A stretch of 64,000 nt of DNA from Micromonospora profundi. Its GTDB lineage: Bacteria; Actinomycetota; Actinomycetes; Mycobacteriales; Micromonosporaceae. Every line of letters begins with the position of its first letter. Position 1 is the stretch's first letter. Below, one piece after another: positions 16,812-25,861 of this stretch. The translations under genes were made by a program, and so were the position numbers. Under the pieces are notes generated by a model. It made no database searches and was not told the origin of the DNA. It saw nothing but the letters and a program-made list of their open reading frames with translations. The DNA is taken from contig NZ_JAATJK010000001.1 in NCBI RefSeq assembly GCF_011927785.1, positions 1,488,001 through 1,552,000 of the forward strand, in the 5' to 3' direction.

Positions 16812-18527
16812 ATGCCCAAACACGATCTCTTCTTCATCTGGGCTGGGGACGCGCCGCCCGAGTGGGGCAAGGAGGGCTACAAGAACCTGCAGAAGAACTT
16901 CGGCAGCCACTACGATCTGCACTTCATGTATGAGCCGCGGACCATCTGGTACCGCGACGGTAAGGACCAGATGCGACCCGGCATCTCCAAGGACTGGTCC
17001 GAGGCACTCGCCGAGGCGGAGAAGCTCGACATCGACACCATGCGGGTGAGCACGCGCGTCGCTGAGCTGGCCGGCCGGGAGATGGCGGCAGTGGGTTCCA
17101 GCTACGACGCCAGCTGGTTTGCGGGCTACGTGCGGATGCATATGGAGAACAGAAACTACAGCGCGGTGAAGGACATCGCCGCGACCGGCATCCTGAGCAG
17201 CGGCCACAAGGATTTCGCCGAAAAGATGGTCTACTTCGACCTCGGCGCGGACGTGATCCCCGGCGCACCGCAGCGCCGCAGCGACAACGCCTTCCTCAAC
17301 AGCGCGATCAACCGCGTCATCGGCCCCCGAGGCATCCAGGCAGACCTGCACATCAAGAAATCCACAGGCATCCTGCTGCCCAACTTCGTCCACCGACGGA
17401 TCAGCCACGTGCCAGGCGAGTCGAGCCCGCACCGATTCGACCACGCGCAGCCTGGCCACGTCTCAGCCCCTCATCTGGACGCCTTCGTCATGGGGTCCAA
17501 GGGCAGCCGAGGGCGCGCGTTCTTCGCCGAGGTCACCGCCAACCAGCTGGGCTACGCTCACAGCGTCGTGCAGAAGGACCTGGACGCCGGCAACATCCGC
17601 CTGCGCGCCAATGAGCCCTTCGCTCTCGAGGCAATCGACCCGAACAACAACGACTTCCCCACCGCGCACTGGCTCGATCACCGCGAGCACAACGACAGGC
17701 GGCAGCAGCTCATCGGCGGCACCATCATGCATGCGATCGCCGAGGCGTACATCCAGAATTACGCGCCGCCGGCGCAGTCCGGGTATACGCCGGGCAACCC
17801 CTTGAGTTACAGCGTGGCGCCGAAGACCCTCGCCGACACGACGGTTCCGGTAAACGAGGCGTATACCGGCCCGGGCCAGGTCAGCGGAGCCTCGAACTGG
17901 CAAGTCGGCGGAAACCTGCTCCACCACTCCCGCAACAGCTGGCGTGACCGGGTATCGGACGCTGAGAAGCAGTTCGTCACCGCCTACGACATGACCCGCA
18001 TGCCCGACCTCAGCGATCCGTCCATTCCGTCGGGTGTATACCCGAGGCCAGCACCGGGTCAGACGACGAACTCCTCGCCCACGCGCTCGCTCGACGAGCA
18101 AATGGACGGCCTGACCATCGGCCCGCGCCCGTACAGCTACGGCGATCAACCGCTGGACTACGCGGAGGGAGAGTTCGCCGCTACGGAGCCTCCGATGCCC
18201 TACGTCTCCACGGCGCCCGCATTGCCGTACGCCGTGACTCCCGCGCCGGTGCACAACGTCGCTCCAGGGCCAGTCGTCAGCGGCATGAGCTACGGCAATT
18301 ACGGCAGCTCGAGTGCGGCTCCGGACCTTCCCACCACGCCACCGTCTGGTCCCACCGGCTCGCAGGCGTCCAGCGGCAACAACACCTCCGTAGCGGCGGC
18401 AGCCTCGTATACGGCGGTCGAACCGCAGGAGCGCGAGCGTCAGCCCCGTAACAGGGGCGGCAGCAGCCAGCGTCCGTCCTGGATGACGTACGTGGCCGGA
18501 CAAAAGCCGAACGTCCGCAAGAAGTGA
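16812..18527 (+). CDS. TcdA/TcdB-type glycosyltransferase-fold protein with disordered Pro/Ser-rich tail
   Basis: A protein of 571 residues; ATG 16812 follows AAGGAG by seven bases. The N-terminus (DLFFIWAGDAPPEWGKEGYK, NLQKNFGSHYDLHFMYEP) has the opening strand and N-x-x-x-N pattern of clostridial-toxin-type (GT44) and mannosyltransferase folds, and EKMVYFDLGADVIPG sits where these have GGxYxDxDxxPG. The catalytic DxD is degenerate (DLGAD), so activity is uncertain. Residues about 340-571 are low complexity, rich in Pro, Ser, Gly and Tyr, with a basic end (QKPNVRKK). No signal peptide is seen. The giant protein at 52-64 kb carries two better-preserved domains of the same type, so this may be a related stand-alone effector. 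The family call rests on pattern only. Confidence 0.5.
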   Translation: MPKHDLFFIWAGDAPPEWGKEGYKNLQKNFGSHYDLHFMYEPRTIWYRDGKDQMRPGISKDWSEALAEAEKLDIDTMRVSTRVAELAGREMAAVGSSYDASWFAGYVRMHMENRNYSAVKDIAATGILSSGHKDFAEKMVYFDLGADVIPGAPQRRSDNAFLNSAINRVIGPRGIQADLHIKKSTGILLPNFVHRRISHVPGESSPHRFDHAQPGHVSAPHLDAFVMGSKGSRGRAFFAEVTANQLGYAHSVVQKDLDAGNIRLRANEPFALEAIDPNNNDFPTAHWLDHREHNDRRQQLIGGTIMHAIAEAYIQNYAPPAQSGYTPGNPLSYSVAPKTLADTTVPVNEAYTGPGQVSGASNWQVGGNLLHHSRNSWRDRVSDAEKQFVTAYDMTRMPDLSDPSIPSGVYPRPAPGQTTNSSPTRSLDEQMDGLTIGPRPYSYGDQPLDYAEGEFAATEPPMPYVSTAPALPYAVTPAPVHNVAPGPVVSGMSYGNYGSSSAAPDLPTTPPSGPTGSQASSGNNTSVAAAASYTAVEPQERERQPRNRGGSSQRPSWMTYVAGQKPNVRKK

Positions 18528-18702
18528 CGGTCCGGCACCCGCGTCACGGGGGCTCGCGCCGGGTGGCGGAAAGAAGCAGGAGCCACTCGTCGCGGCCCTG
18601 CAACGGGTAGGCATCGGCGGCTCCGCCGCGCACGGTCCTGGGCCCCCACCGGTCCGGGGCCGCGCGTCCGCCAGCGCGCCGTAAACCCGAGATCCACACG
18701 TC

Positions 18703-18834
18703 GGCATCAGCGGGCAGCCCGCCTCGGCCGCACCTCCCGGGATCCCGTCGAAGGCGACGGCGCAGTCGCAGCTCAACGCCCTGACCGTGGCGGCGCAAGG
18801 CTCGACCAGCGGCTACTCCCGTGGCCTGTTCTGA
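18703..18834 (+). pseudogene. N-terminal fragment of secreted HNH/DUF1524-type nuclease
   Basis: The plus-strand frame reads IPSKATAQSQLNALTVAAQG then STSGYSRGLF and a TGA at 18832-18834. From memory, secreted actinomycete HNH (DUF1524) nucleases begin their mature part with IPSxxxAQSxLNxLTVxxxGSxxGYSRDLFPHW. Here the start codon and signal peptide are missing (TAA upstream in frame), and the frame ends exactly where FPHW would follow. The nuclease domain is absent. Confidence 0.45.
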
Positions 18835-18900
18835 CGGTGATCCCCGTAGCTGGGACACCAGGGCGACCGTGCCGCTTACTCGGAAAGGCCCAGTGGAGGA

Positions 18901-19293
18901 TCAGCAGGGGGTCAGCTGCCAAGTCACCTTCGTCACGTTGACCGGTATATACAGGTCGCCCCCGGTCCCGCCGGCAGGAGCGCAGTTCTTGAAGGGAATC
19001 GACGAGCCGAAAGTGAACCCGGATATCACGGCGTCGCGGCCTGTGCCGTTGTAGAAGTTGAATCCCTGGATGCTGCCGGTCCACTCGCTGTTGGTCGTCA
19101 GAGACGGCGTCTCGACGGGACCCTGCGGCGGGTGATTCCAGTTGGGCCAGATGCAGAGCATGCCCTGCGGGCAGTTCCCGGACCCCCAGCCTTGTATCGA
19201 CACTCCGGGTGCTGCCGCCGAGGCGGCGGGGGCGGTGGCCAGCAGGCCTGCGACGGACGCGGCGATGGCGATGGCGATGGATTTCAACAGCAC
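18901..19293 (-). CDS. Small secreted Cys-containing protein (peptidase inhibitor I36-like?)
   Basis: A protein of 130 residues beginning at GTG 19293 with AAGGG upstream. Signal peptide MLLKSIAIAIAASVAGLLAT with cleavage near ASA-AA; the mature part is about 102 residues with four Cys (NCPQGMLCIWPNW, FKNCAPAGG, WQLTPC end). The CPxGxLCxW start recalls the crystallin-like peptidase inhibitor I36 proteins of streptomycetes, but the match is short. It is extracellular; function unknown. It lies convergent to the HNH remnant and downstream of the broken gene at 19319-20153. Confidence 0.7.
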   Translation of the reverse strand: MLLKSIAIAIAASVAGLLATAPAASAAAPGVSIQGWGSGNCPQGMLCIWPNWNHPPQGPVETPSLTTNSEWTGSIQGFNFYNGTGRDAVISGFTFGSSIPFKNCAPAGGTGGDLYIPVNVTKVTWQLTPC

Positions 19294-19318
19294 GGTTCAC
19301 CCTTTCACAGATAGATGC

Positions 19319-20153
19319 TTATCGTTGCGAATTTAACCTACCGGCGGAAAATTGACAGGTCAAGCACCTGAAGCGACGTAGTCCGGGCGGGTCACTCGGA
19401 AGCTGGCGTCCGCCTGAGTCTGATGACGATTGAGGTAGTTTCAGTACGCGCCACGGCCGGCACCGAGCCTCAGCCGGCGCGACACTGTCCGCGTCCACCA
19501 ACGCCCGCGCCGCCGCACGCACATCACCCACGCGCAGGTAGGCCCGCGCCACATCCACCAGGTACGCGCCCCGATGCTCCGCCGGAAACCGCCGCCATCC
19601 CTTCCGCCGCACGGGTCGCTGAAGCGCCATGTCGAGGACGTACCGGGCTGTGCGCCGGAACGCGACCGCGTTGCCGGCCATGAACAGGGTGTGAGCGTGC
19701 AGGCGTTGGTGGAACCTGTCCCTGTTAAAGGAACGCCGACGGGCTTGGCGATTGAGTTCGTGGACCTCGTCCCAGGCGGGAACGTCGTTCAGGTTCCAGG
19801 AGATGGTGTGCGGAGCCCCGGCTCCCAGGCGGTGGCGTAGCTGCTTCCACCGATTCGGGGCGAACTGCAGGTCGTAGTGACTGAGTACCAGATCGAGCTC
19901 ACCGACGGGCACGGTGGCGAGGGAGGGCTCCGGTGGCGGCTTGCCCGTAGCGGCAGATGGATCAGTGTGCGGCGCGACCGGGCTGCCAGCATCCACAGGC
20001 CCGTGATGGTGAACGCGGCCTCGGCGTTGAGTTCCAAGACGAACCAGGGATTGTTGTCGATCAGCACCGCGCCGGTCACCGGTTCGGCCGGCGGACGAGG
20101 CGGTACTGATCGGCGCCGAGCCGTCCCTGATGTACGCGGATCCTGAGGTTCAT
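19319..20153 (-). pseudogene. Frameshifted gene downstream of NADAR gene, unknown family
   Basis: ATG 20153 overlaps the TGA of the NADAR gene (ATGA), so this was translated with it. Coding sequence continues through three frames: MNLRIRVHQGRLGADQYRLV (20153 on), then after a shift near 20080 GAVLIDNNPWFVLELNAEAA and AFTITGLWMLAARSRRT, then after another near 19940 ELDLVLSHYDLQFAPNRWKQ, ISWNLNDVPAWDEVHELNRQ and YLVDVARAYLRVGDVRAAAR. The last resembles TPR-like ends of actinomycete regulators. Summed, the original was about 250 residues. The shifts may be real decay or assembly errors; the family is not recognised. Confidence 0.55.
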
Positions 20154-20719
20154 GCGGTGGCGAGCTGCGCGCGGGCGTGCATCAGCGCGAACCCGAGGAG
20201 GTTGCGGCCGCGCCATTGGGCCGGATCGTGGGCGCGTGGGTCCGTCGCGGAAAGACCGATGCCCCAGACCCGATCCATCGGGCTGGCTTCCACCAGTACC
20301 CGATTGCCCGTGCGGGACAGGTACCGCCCGAGGTCAGGGTGCTGGCTGAACTTGGCCACATTGCCGGCGGCGACCAGGTCGAAGCTGTACGCATCCCAGG
20401 TGGCCTGGTCGAAGTCGCGGACCTGCCGGCCCAGGGCCTTAACCGCGCCCGGGTGCGGCGCCGTGAGCATTTGCGCGGCGATCGCTTCGTCGCCGAACAG
20501 GCGAGCCTTGCCGATCATCATGTAGTGCTCGGCGGTGGCGTACAGGATCCCGTCCACGACGAACGGGGCCGGCCACCATTGGCTCAGGCAACCCGGTCCG
20601 ACGCTGCCGTCCGGTTGGGGCTGGTGCCCCCAGAAGAACAGGTACTTGACCCGCCCGCCCGCAGCGGCGAACGCCCGCAGCTCGGGCAGGCTGCGCGGCG
20701 AGGAGGTGGTGTCGGGCAT
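20150..20719 (-). CDS. NADAR-family (YbiA-like) N-glycosidase
   Basis: A protein of 189 residues from ATG 20719, the usual length for the family; the open frame extends to 20854 but that part looks non-coding. The segments YLFFWGHQPQPDGSVGPGCL, SQWWPAPFVVDG and LYATAEHYMMIGKARLFGDE with its Glu, the Trp of ATWDAYSFDLVAAGNVAKF, and DRVWGIGLSATDPRAHDP with WRGRNLLGFALMHAR are the core of NADAR domains. These cleave N-glycosidic bonds in riboflavin intermediates (YbiA) or remove ADP-ribose from guanine, in some cases as antitoxins of DarT-like toxins. The gene overlaps a frameshifted partner, which could have been the functional target. Confidence 0.85.
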   Translation of the reverse strand: MPDTTSSPRSLPELRAFAAAGGRVKYLFFWGHQPQPDGSVGPGCLSQWWPAPFVVDGILYATAEHYMMIGKARLFGDEAIAAQMLTAPHPGAVKALGRQVRDFDQATWDAYSFDLVAAGNVAKFSQHPDLGRYLSRTGNRVLVEASPMDRVWGIGLSATDPRAHDPAQWRGRNLLGFALMHARAQLATA

Positions 20720-21046
20720 GTTCGGCAGGGTGCCAGAGCCGTATGGCCACGCGCCATCAGGTTTGCACTGCCGGTCGCGGGTTCGCCGGCCGTCCTCCCC
20801 GGGGTTGAGCGGGCCGAGAGCGGCCCTCCTGCCCTTGGATTCGAGGCGGGCCACCTCGAGGCCTTGCGACGTACGGAGATTTTTGTTGCTGAGTCAAAAA
20901 TTCGACGTTCATCTCTGGCATTGGGAGTAGTCGTGTGTTCATGATGTTGGCGGTACGGCTGCCCGGAGATCCGCCCGCCCTGTCGGATGACGTGCTCGAC
21001 GGGGTCGGCCGGTCCCGGGCGCGTCGCTCTCGACAGGGAGGTACTC
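20720..21046. other. Divergent intergenic region
   Basis: This lies between the leftward NADAR gene and the rightward subtilase. An AT-rich patch (20879-20910, with TTTTTGTTGCTGAGTCAAAA) probably carries promoter elements. No operator symmetry was recognised apart from this. GGGAGGT (about 21036-21042) is the ribosome site for the subtilase. Confidence 0.35.
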
Positions 21047-23752
21047 ATGACACCGACGGGACCACGCAGGCCCGCCCTGCTCCGGTCCGGCATCGCGGCC
21101 GCAGCAACCGCGCTGACTCTTGCCGCGAGCACCGTGTCCGTGATGGCCGCCCCTGCCGAAGGTGACATCCTCGCCACAGGCGGCCCGACCGCCGTGGCCG
21201 GCTCCTACATCGTCGTGTTGCGGGACTCCGCCGTCAGAGCCACCGCCGTGGACACCACCGCCCGTGACCTCGCCGCACAGCAGGGCGGCGGCGTCGGCCG
21301 GGTCTACCGGCACGCCCTGCGCGGCTTCGAGGCCCGACTCTCCGAGCGCGGCGCCCGTCGCCTCGCCGCCCATCCGGCCGTCGCCTCCGTGACGCAGAAC
21401 CACACGGTGAACGTGGCAGGCGTGCAGAGCCCGACACCGTCCTGGGGCCTGGACCGGATCGACCAGCGCGCGTTGCCGCTGGACAACTCGTTCACCTACC
21501 CGCGCGTGTCACCGGGCGTGCGGGCGTACGTCATCGACTCCGGGATCAACCTGACCCACACCGAGTTCGCCGGGCGGGCGGTGTCCGGCTGGGACTTCAT
21601 CGACAACGACGCCGACGCCACCGACTGTATGGGGCACGGCACCCACGTCGCCGGCACGGTCGGCGGCACCACCTACGGGGTGGCCAAGAACGTCCAACTG
21701 GTGGCCGTACGCGTCTTCAACTGCGACGGCCGCGGCACCACCTCGAACGTTCTTGCCGGCGTCGACTGGGTGACCGGCGACCATGATCCGGGTGAGTTGG
21801 CCGTGGCGAACATGAGCCTCGGCGGCCCGCCGTACGCACCAATGGTCGACGCCGTGCGACGGTCGATCGCGGACGGCGTCACCTACGTGGTGGCCGCGGG
21901 CAACGAGAGCGGCGCCGACGCGTGCTCCTACACCCCGGCCTCCGTCCCGGAGGCGATCACCGTCGCCGCCACCGACGCCGCCGACGCCCGCGCATCGTTT
22001 TCCAACATCGGTACGTGCGTGGACCTGTTCGCGCCGGGCGCCGACATCACCTCTGCCTACATCGGCAGCAACACCGCAACCCGCACCGCCTCCGGAACCT
22101 CGATGGCCACCCCGCACGTCACCGGAGCGGCGGCGTTGATCCTGGCAAACAACCCCACCTACACCCCGGCGCAGGTGACCCAGGCACTCCTGGCCGACAG
22201 CACCCCCGGCGTGGTGACCAATCCGGGCGTCGGCTCGCCGAACCGGCTGCTCCACGTCAGCGCCACCACCCCGGCCAACGACTTCGCACTGACCGCTACT
22301 CCCGCCAGCGGCACCGTCACCGCCGGCGGCACCATCTCCACCACCATCGCCGCGACCGTCACAAACGGCGCGGCCCAACCGGTCTCCCTGGTGGCCCGCG
22401 GCCTACCCGACGGCGCCACCGCCACGTTCCAGCCCGCGACCGTCTCTTCCAACGGCAGCACGACTCTCACCATCAACACAGCGTCGACAACCATGGCCGG
22501 CGACTACACCATCACAGTGATTGGCACCGGAACGGGTGCGACCCGCGCGACGGCATTCCAGCTACACGTCAACGACCCGGCCGGTTGCGTCGGCTCGAAC
22601 GGCACCGACACGGCGATCACCCAGGGCGATAGCCCTCTGGTCCCCATCACGATCACCGACTGTCCCGGCGCCGCCGCTCGCAACAGCACCATCGAGCTGC
22701 ACATCGACCATTCCGGCATCGGTGACCTCGACATACGGCTGCTCTCACCCGACGGCACCTGGTATTACCTGCTGGACCGCACCGGCGGCGACAGCGACGA
22801 CATCGACTACACCTTCACCCACGACCTGTCGTCCGAGACCGCGAACGGCACCTGGATGCTGTGGCTCAACGACCTCCTGCACTCGGGCACCGGGTTCCTC
22901 GACTCGTGGCGGATCAACCTCGCGGGCGCCGACCTGCCGGCACCAGCATGTGGTGGCCGCACCACCACCAACCTACGGATACCGGCCGCCGGCACTGTCG
23001 AATCGTCAATCAGCGTGGCCGCCTGCGGCCTGGCGCCGTCGACCAAGAGCTACATCGAGCCCAACATCCGTCACCAGTACGGCCGAGACCTTCGAGTCTC
23101 CCTCATCGCGCCGGACGGGCAGGCAATCCTGCTCAAGGATGCCTACGTGGGGTCGTACCGAGCAAACGTCCGCGAAACCTTCATCACCGATCTGTCGAGC
23201 AAGCCCACAGCCGGCACCTGGAAACTGCGGGTCGAGAACGTCGCCGACTATGAAGGCATGTTCGAAGGCTGGAAGCTGACCCTCGACGGCGGCACGACGC
23301 CACCGCCCACCACGCCGCCGCCGACGACGCCTCCCCCCACCACGCCACCGCCCACCACGCCACCGCCGACGACGCCTCCCCCCACCACACCGCCTCCAAC
23401 GACGCCGCCGCCCACCACACCGCCGCCCACCACCCCGCCCCCCGGTGGGAGCCCCGCCTGCACCGCCGTCTACTCCGTACAGGACCAGTGGAACGGTGGG
23501 TTCGTCGCCAACGTCAACGTCACGGCAGGAGCCACCCCGCTCACCGGCTGGCGGGTTACCCTCAACCTGCCGGGCGGCGCCTCGGTCACCTCGCTCTGGA
23601 ACGCTGTCACCAGCGGCACCAGCGGGACGATCACCGTCGCGAACCAGAGCTACAACGGACGGCTGGCCGCAGGCCAGACCACCAGTTTCGGATTCCAGGG
23701 CACCGGAAACGGCAACGGCGCCACCGCCACCTGCACCGCAAGCTTGAACTAA
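21047..23752 (+). CDS. Secreted subtilase with I9 propeptide, two P-domains and C-terminal CBM2
   Basis: A protein of 901 residues. ATG 21047 has GGGAGGT just upstream; signal peptide to about residue 36. Order: I9 propeptide (45-125; SYIVVLRDSAVRATAVDTTA to SVTQNHTVNV); S8 catalytic domain (135-400) with Asp near 163 (VIDSGINLTHTEF), His near 199 (GHGTHVAGTVGG) and Ser near 352 (SGTSMATPHVTGAA); an Ig-like spacer (420-520); two proprotein-convertase P-domains (525-745; STIELHIDHSGIGDLDIRLL and RDLRVSLIAPDGQAILLKDA); a PPPTT linker; a cellulose-binding CBM2 (CTAVYSVQDQWNGGFVANVN to CTASLN). It is an exoprotease anchored to plant polysaccharide. The P-domain plus CBM2 combination is unusual. 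Confidence 0.95.
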   Translation: MTPTGPRRPALLRSGIAAAATALTLAASTVSVMAAPAEGDILATGGPTAVAGSYIVVLRDSAVRATAVDTTARDLAAQQGGGVGRVYRHALRGFEARLSERGARRLAAHPAVASVTQNHTVNVAGVQSPTPSWGLDRIDQRALPLDNSFTYPRVSPGVRAYVIDSGINLTHTEFAGRAVSGWDFIDNDADATDCMGHGTHVAGTVGGTTYGVAKNVQLVAVRVFNCDGRGTTSNVLAGVDWVTGDHDPGELAVANMSLGGPPYAPMVDAVRRSIADGVTYVVAAGNESGADACSYTPASVPEAITVAATDAADARASFSNIGTCVDLFAPGADITSAYIGSNTATRTASGTSMATPHVTGAAALILANNPTYTPAQVTQALLADSTPGVVTNPGVGSPNRLLHVSATTPANDFALTATPASGTVTAGGTISTTIAATVTNGAAQPVSLVARGLPDGATATFQPATVSSNGSTTLTINTASTTMAGDYTITVIGTGTGATRATAFQLHVNDPAGCVGSNGTDTAITQGDSPLVPITITDCPGAAARNSTIELHIDHSGIGDLDIRLLSPDGTWYYLLDRTGGDSDDIDYTFTHDLSSETANGTWMLWLNDLLHSGTGFLDSWRINLAGADLPAPACGGRTTTNLRIPAAGTVESSISVAACGLAPSTKSYIEPNIRHQYGRDLRVSLIAPDGQAILLKDAYVGSYRANVRETFITDLSSKPTAGTWKLRVENVADYEGMFEGWKLTLDGGTTPPPTTPPPTTPPPTTPPPTTPPPTTPPPTTPPPTTPPPTTPPPTTPPPGGSPACTAVYSVQDQWNGGFVANVNVTAGATPLTGWRVTLNLPGGASVTSLWNAVTSGTSGTITVANQSYNGRLAAGQTTSFGFQGTGNGNGATATCTASLN
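23293..23445 (+). repeat. PPPTT-coding minisatellite in the subtilase linker
   Basis: About ten degenerate 15-base units encoding Thr-Pro-Pro-Pro-Thr joining the P-domain to the CBM2. Third positions vary between units, so the protein repeat is older than the last DNA homogenisation. Confidence 0.9.
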
Positions 23753-23863
23753 GAGCGACCGGCAGTAGGTAGGGCGTCTGGACGGAGGGGACCCCGAGGT
23801 AGCAAGCAGGCACGGGTCCATTGATCAGCGGAGTCTTTACGCTTCGTGACCGATGGAGTCCCG

Positions 23864-24136
23864 TGCCTGCACCAACTCGACACCCCGGCCACCGCCGACC
23901 TGCTGCACCAGCACGGCATCCTCTGGGCACCGGACATCATCGTCAGCGCCGGCGGCATCGTCCACGCCACCGCCGTCGAACTGCACCGGGAAACGTCCGC
24001 CCAGGCCACCGTTCGGGTCCACGGCATCGCCGACACCCTCACCGACATCCTGCGCACCGCCCGCGCCACCGGCTCGACCCCGGCCGCCGCCGCCCGCGCC
24101 CGCGCCCGCCACCACACCGAACACGGCCGCCGCTGA
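23864..24136 (+). pseudogene. Leucine/valine dehydrogenase C-terminal fragment
   Basis: The frame reads LHQLDTPATADLLHQHGILW, APDIIVSAGGIVHATAVEL and RVHGIADTLTDILRTARATG, matching the C-terminal NAD-domain end of Glu/Leu/Phe/Val dehydrogenases (the conserved NNQL, GIxxAPDxxxNAGG, IxxT motifs; NAGG has become SAGG). The catalytic N-terminal domain and start are absent. It is a relic lying after the subtilase. Confidence 0.7.
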
Positions 24137-24488
24137 CCCTGCCGCCACCCGACCGCAAGTCACGGTACGCGTGACCTGGTTGGCCAGCTGGCGGTGCGAG
24201 GCCACCGGAGAAGTCCGGCAGTGCGCTGGGCGAGGACCATCGCCTGGCCAGTATCGGTGGCTGGAGGAGGCGTTCCGCAGCCATTGATCCACCGTCGCAC
24301 GCACGTCCCGCCCTGGCCGCCGCGATCCCGACCCCGTTCGGAGATCCCGCCCGTGGCGAACGTCCTGGTGGGAGCCCGAGCATGGCCGTTCCGACGGCAC
24401 GACGATCGACTTTTCATATACGTGTATCGATCTCTGGTATATCGTCCTTCGGGTATATGTCAGCCTCTCAGCCCTCTCTGGAGCGGAC
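24137..24488. other. Intergenic region; AT-rich candidate promoter before the M23 gene
   Basis: No gene seen. At 24410-24460 the sequence becomes AT-rich, with GGTATAT at 24436 and again at 24452 (16-base period) and a related ATATACGTGTAT just before. This probably holds the promoter and a regulator site for the M23 peptidase. CTGGAG just before 24489 is its ribosome site. Confidence 0.4.
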
Positions 24489-25673
24489 ATGATGAGTACG
24501 CGACGCTGGCTCGGTACCGCCACGGCGGTCCTGCTCGTTGCCACCATGACCAGCACCGTGCCGAGCGGCGCCCACGCCGCGCCGGCCAACGACGTCACCA
24601 CCGCCGTACAGCAGAAGCTGCTCGCGGAGGCCGCAGTCGCGGCGGACCAGGCGTTCCGGACCGCCGATGTGGCGGACACCCGGGTGAACGTCACCCGCAA
24701 GGACGGCCGGGCCTGGGCCTTCGGCACCGCCGTGCTCGTCGCCCCGCAGGGAGAGGATCTCCACCCGTCCGGTTGGCTCTTCGTCGCCCGTCAGCAGCGC
24801 GGCGGCTGGCAGGTCGCCTTCGAAGGCGAAGCCACCTTCGCCGAACTGACTGCGGCCGCGCCCGCCTCCGTCGTCGCTGAGCAGGAGAGGGACACCTTCA
24901 CCGCCCCGAAGACGATGTCCGCCAACGGGGACTTCCGCACCGGCATGCGCCTGCCGTTCACCGTTGGCCAGTCCTGGATCCTCCGGGGCGGCCCACACGG
25001 CTGGTCCGGCTCCCCGCGACCGTTCAGCTCCATCGACCTCTACGGCGGTGACGAGCGGGTGCTGGCCGTGCGCGCCGGCACCGCGTACACGATGTGCAAG
25101 GGCTGGATCCGGGTGGTCCACGACCGGGGGTACGCCACGGACTACTACCACCTCTGGAACAACATCAACGTCGACGGTGCCTCCGTCTCGGCGGGCACCT
25201 TCCTCGGCAACACCGGCACCGACATCACCTGCGGCGGCTCCGCCAGCAGCCGGCACGTGCACCTCGGGCTGCGGCAGAACAGCGCGTACGTCGCGGTCGC
25301 CACCCACAACCTCGGCAAGTGGGTGCCGCGAGAGGGCAGCACGGCCTACGAGGGCTACGCGCTGCACGGCTCGACGCGCGTGAACGTCAAGGGCACGCTC
25401 TACAACTACGGCGCGCTCGGCTTCACCGAGGGCATCGTCGACAGCAACGGCGGCACGTCGATCAGCCGGCGGTCCGGGCCAGGCACCGGGTACGGCGTCG
25501 TCGGCACGATCGCGGACGGCGCCACGGCGGCCGTGGCCTGCTCGGCGAACGGCACCACCCACACCGGCCGCTGGGGCACCACCGCCCTGTGGAACCAGCT
25601 CACCGACGGCACCTGGATCCCCGACGCGTACCACTACACCGGAGCGGCCAACCCGGTCAACGGCTGGTGCTGA
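24489..25673 (+). CDS. Secreted M23 (LytM) metallopeptidase with SH3-like C-terminus
   Basis: A protein of 394 residues. Signal peptide RRWLGTATAVLLVATMTSTV, cleavage near AHA-AP. The LytM domain (residues about 155-270) has GGPHGWSGSPRPFSSIDLYG (first zinc His and Asp), then AVRAGTAYTMCKGWIRVVHD, DYYHLWNNINV and SRHVHLGL with the HxH pair. This is the full metal/catalytic set of lysostaphin-type peptidases, which cut peptide cross-bridges in peptidoglycan or elastin-like substrates. Residues about 315-394 form an SH3b-like domain (ISRRSGPGTGYGVVGTIADG, LWNQLTDGTWIPDAY). ATG 24489 follows GGAG by six bases. It is monocistronic, ending before a bidirectional hairpin. Confidence 0.92.
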   Translation: MMSTRRWLGTATAVLLVATMTSTVPSGAHAAPANDVTTAVQQKLLAEAAVAADQAFRTADVADTRVNVTRKDGRAWAFGTAVLVAPQGEDLHPSGWLFVARQQRGGWQVAFEGEATFAELTAAAPASVVAEQERDTFTAPKTMSANGDFRTGMRLPFTVGQSWILRGGPHGWSGSPRPFSSIDLYGGDERVLAVRAGTAYTMCKGWIRVVHDRGYATDYYHLWNNINVDGASVSAGTFLGNTGTDITCGGSASSRHVHLGLRQNSAYVAVATHNLGKWVPREGSTAYEGYALHGSTRVNVKGTLYNYGALGFTEGIVDSNGGTSISRRSGPGTGYGVVGTIADGATAAVACSANGTTHTGRWGTTALWNQLTDGTWIPDAYHYTGAANPVNGWC

Positions 25674-25774
25674 CGCGCCGCCCCGCCCCACCCGGTGCGA
25701 AACAGCCGACGAACCGTTCCACCTGTACAACGAACGGGTCGATACCGGCACGGACTCGTTCGACGCTGACGACG

Positions 25775-25815
25775 GGGAGTGCCCCTGCTTCCATCCTGGA
25801 TGCAGGGGCACTCCC
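25775..25815. terminator. Bidirectional 14-bp hairpin between convergent genes
   Basis: GGGAGTGCCCCTGC (25775-25788) pairs perfectly with GCAGGGGCACTCCC (25802-25815); the 13-base loop contains a further TCCA/TGGA pairing. It lies between the convergent M23 gene and the leftward secreted-protein gene. Confidence 0.8.
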
Positions 25816-25861
25816 TCGCCTTGGTCGCTGACCACCGGACCACCCGGGTGTCGGGGTACGC

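Noticed and set aside
23293..23445. Regular short repeats as a CRISPR-like array
   Set aside because: The 15-base units are contiguous with no spacers and encode an in-frame PPPTT linker.
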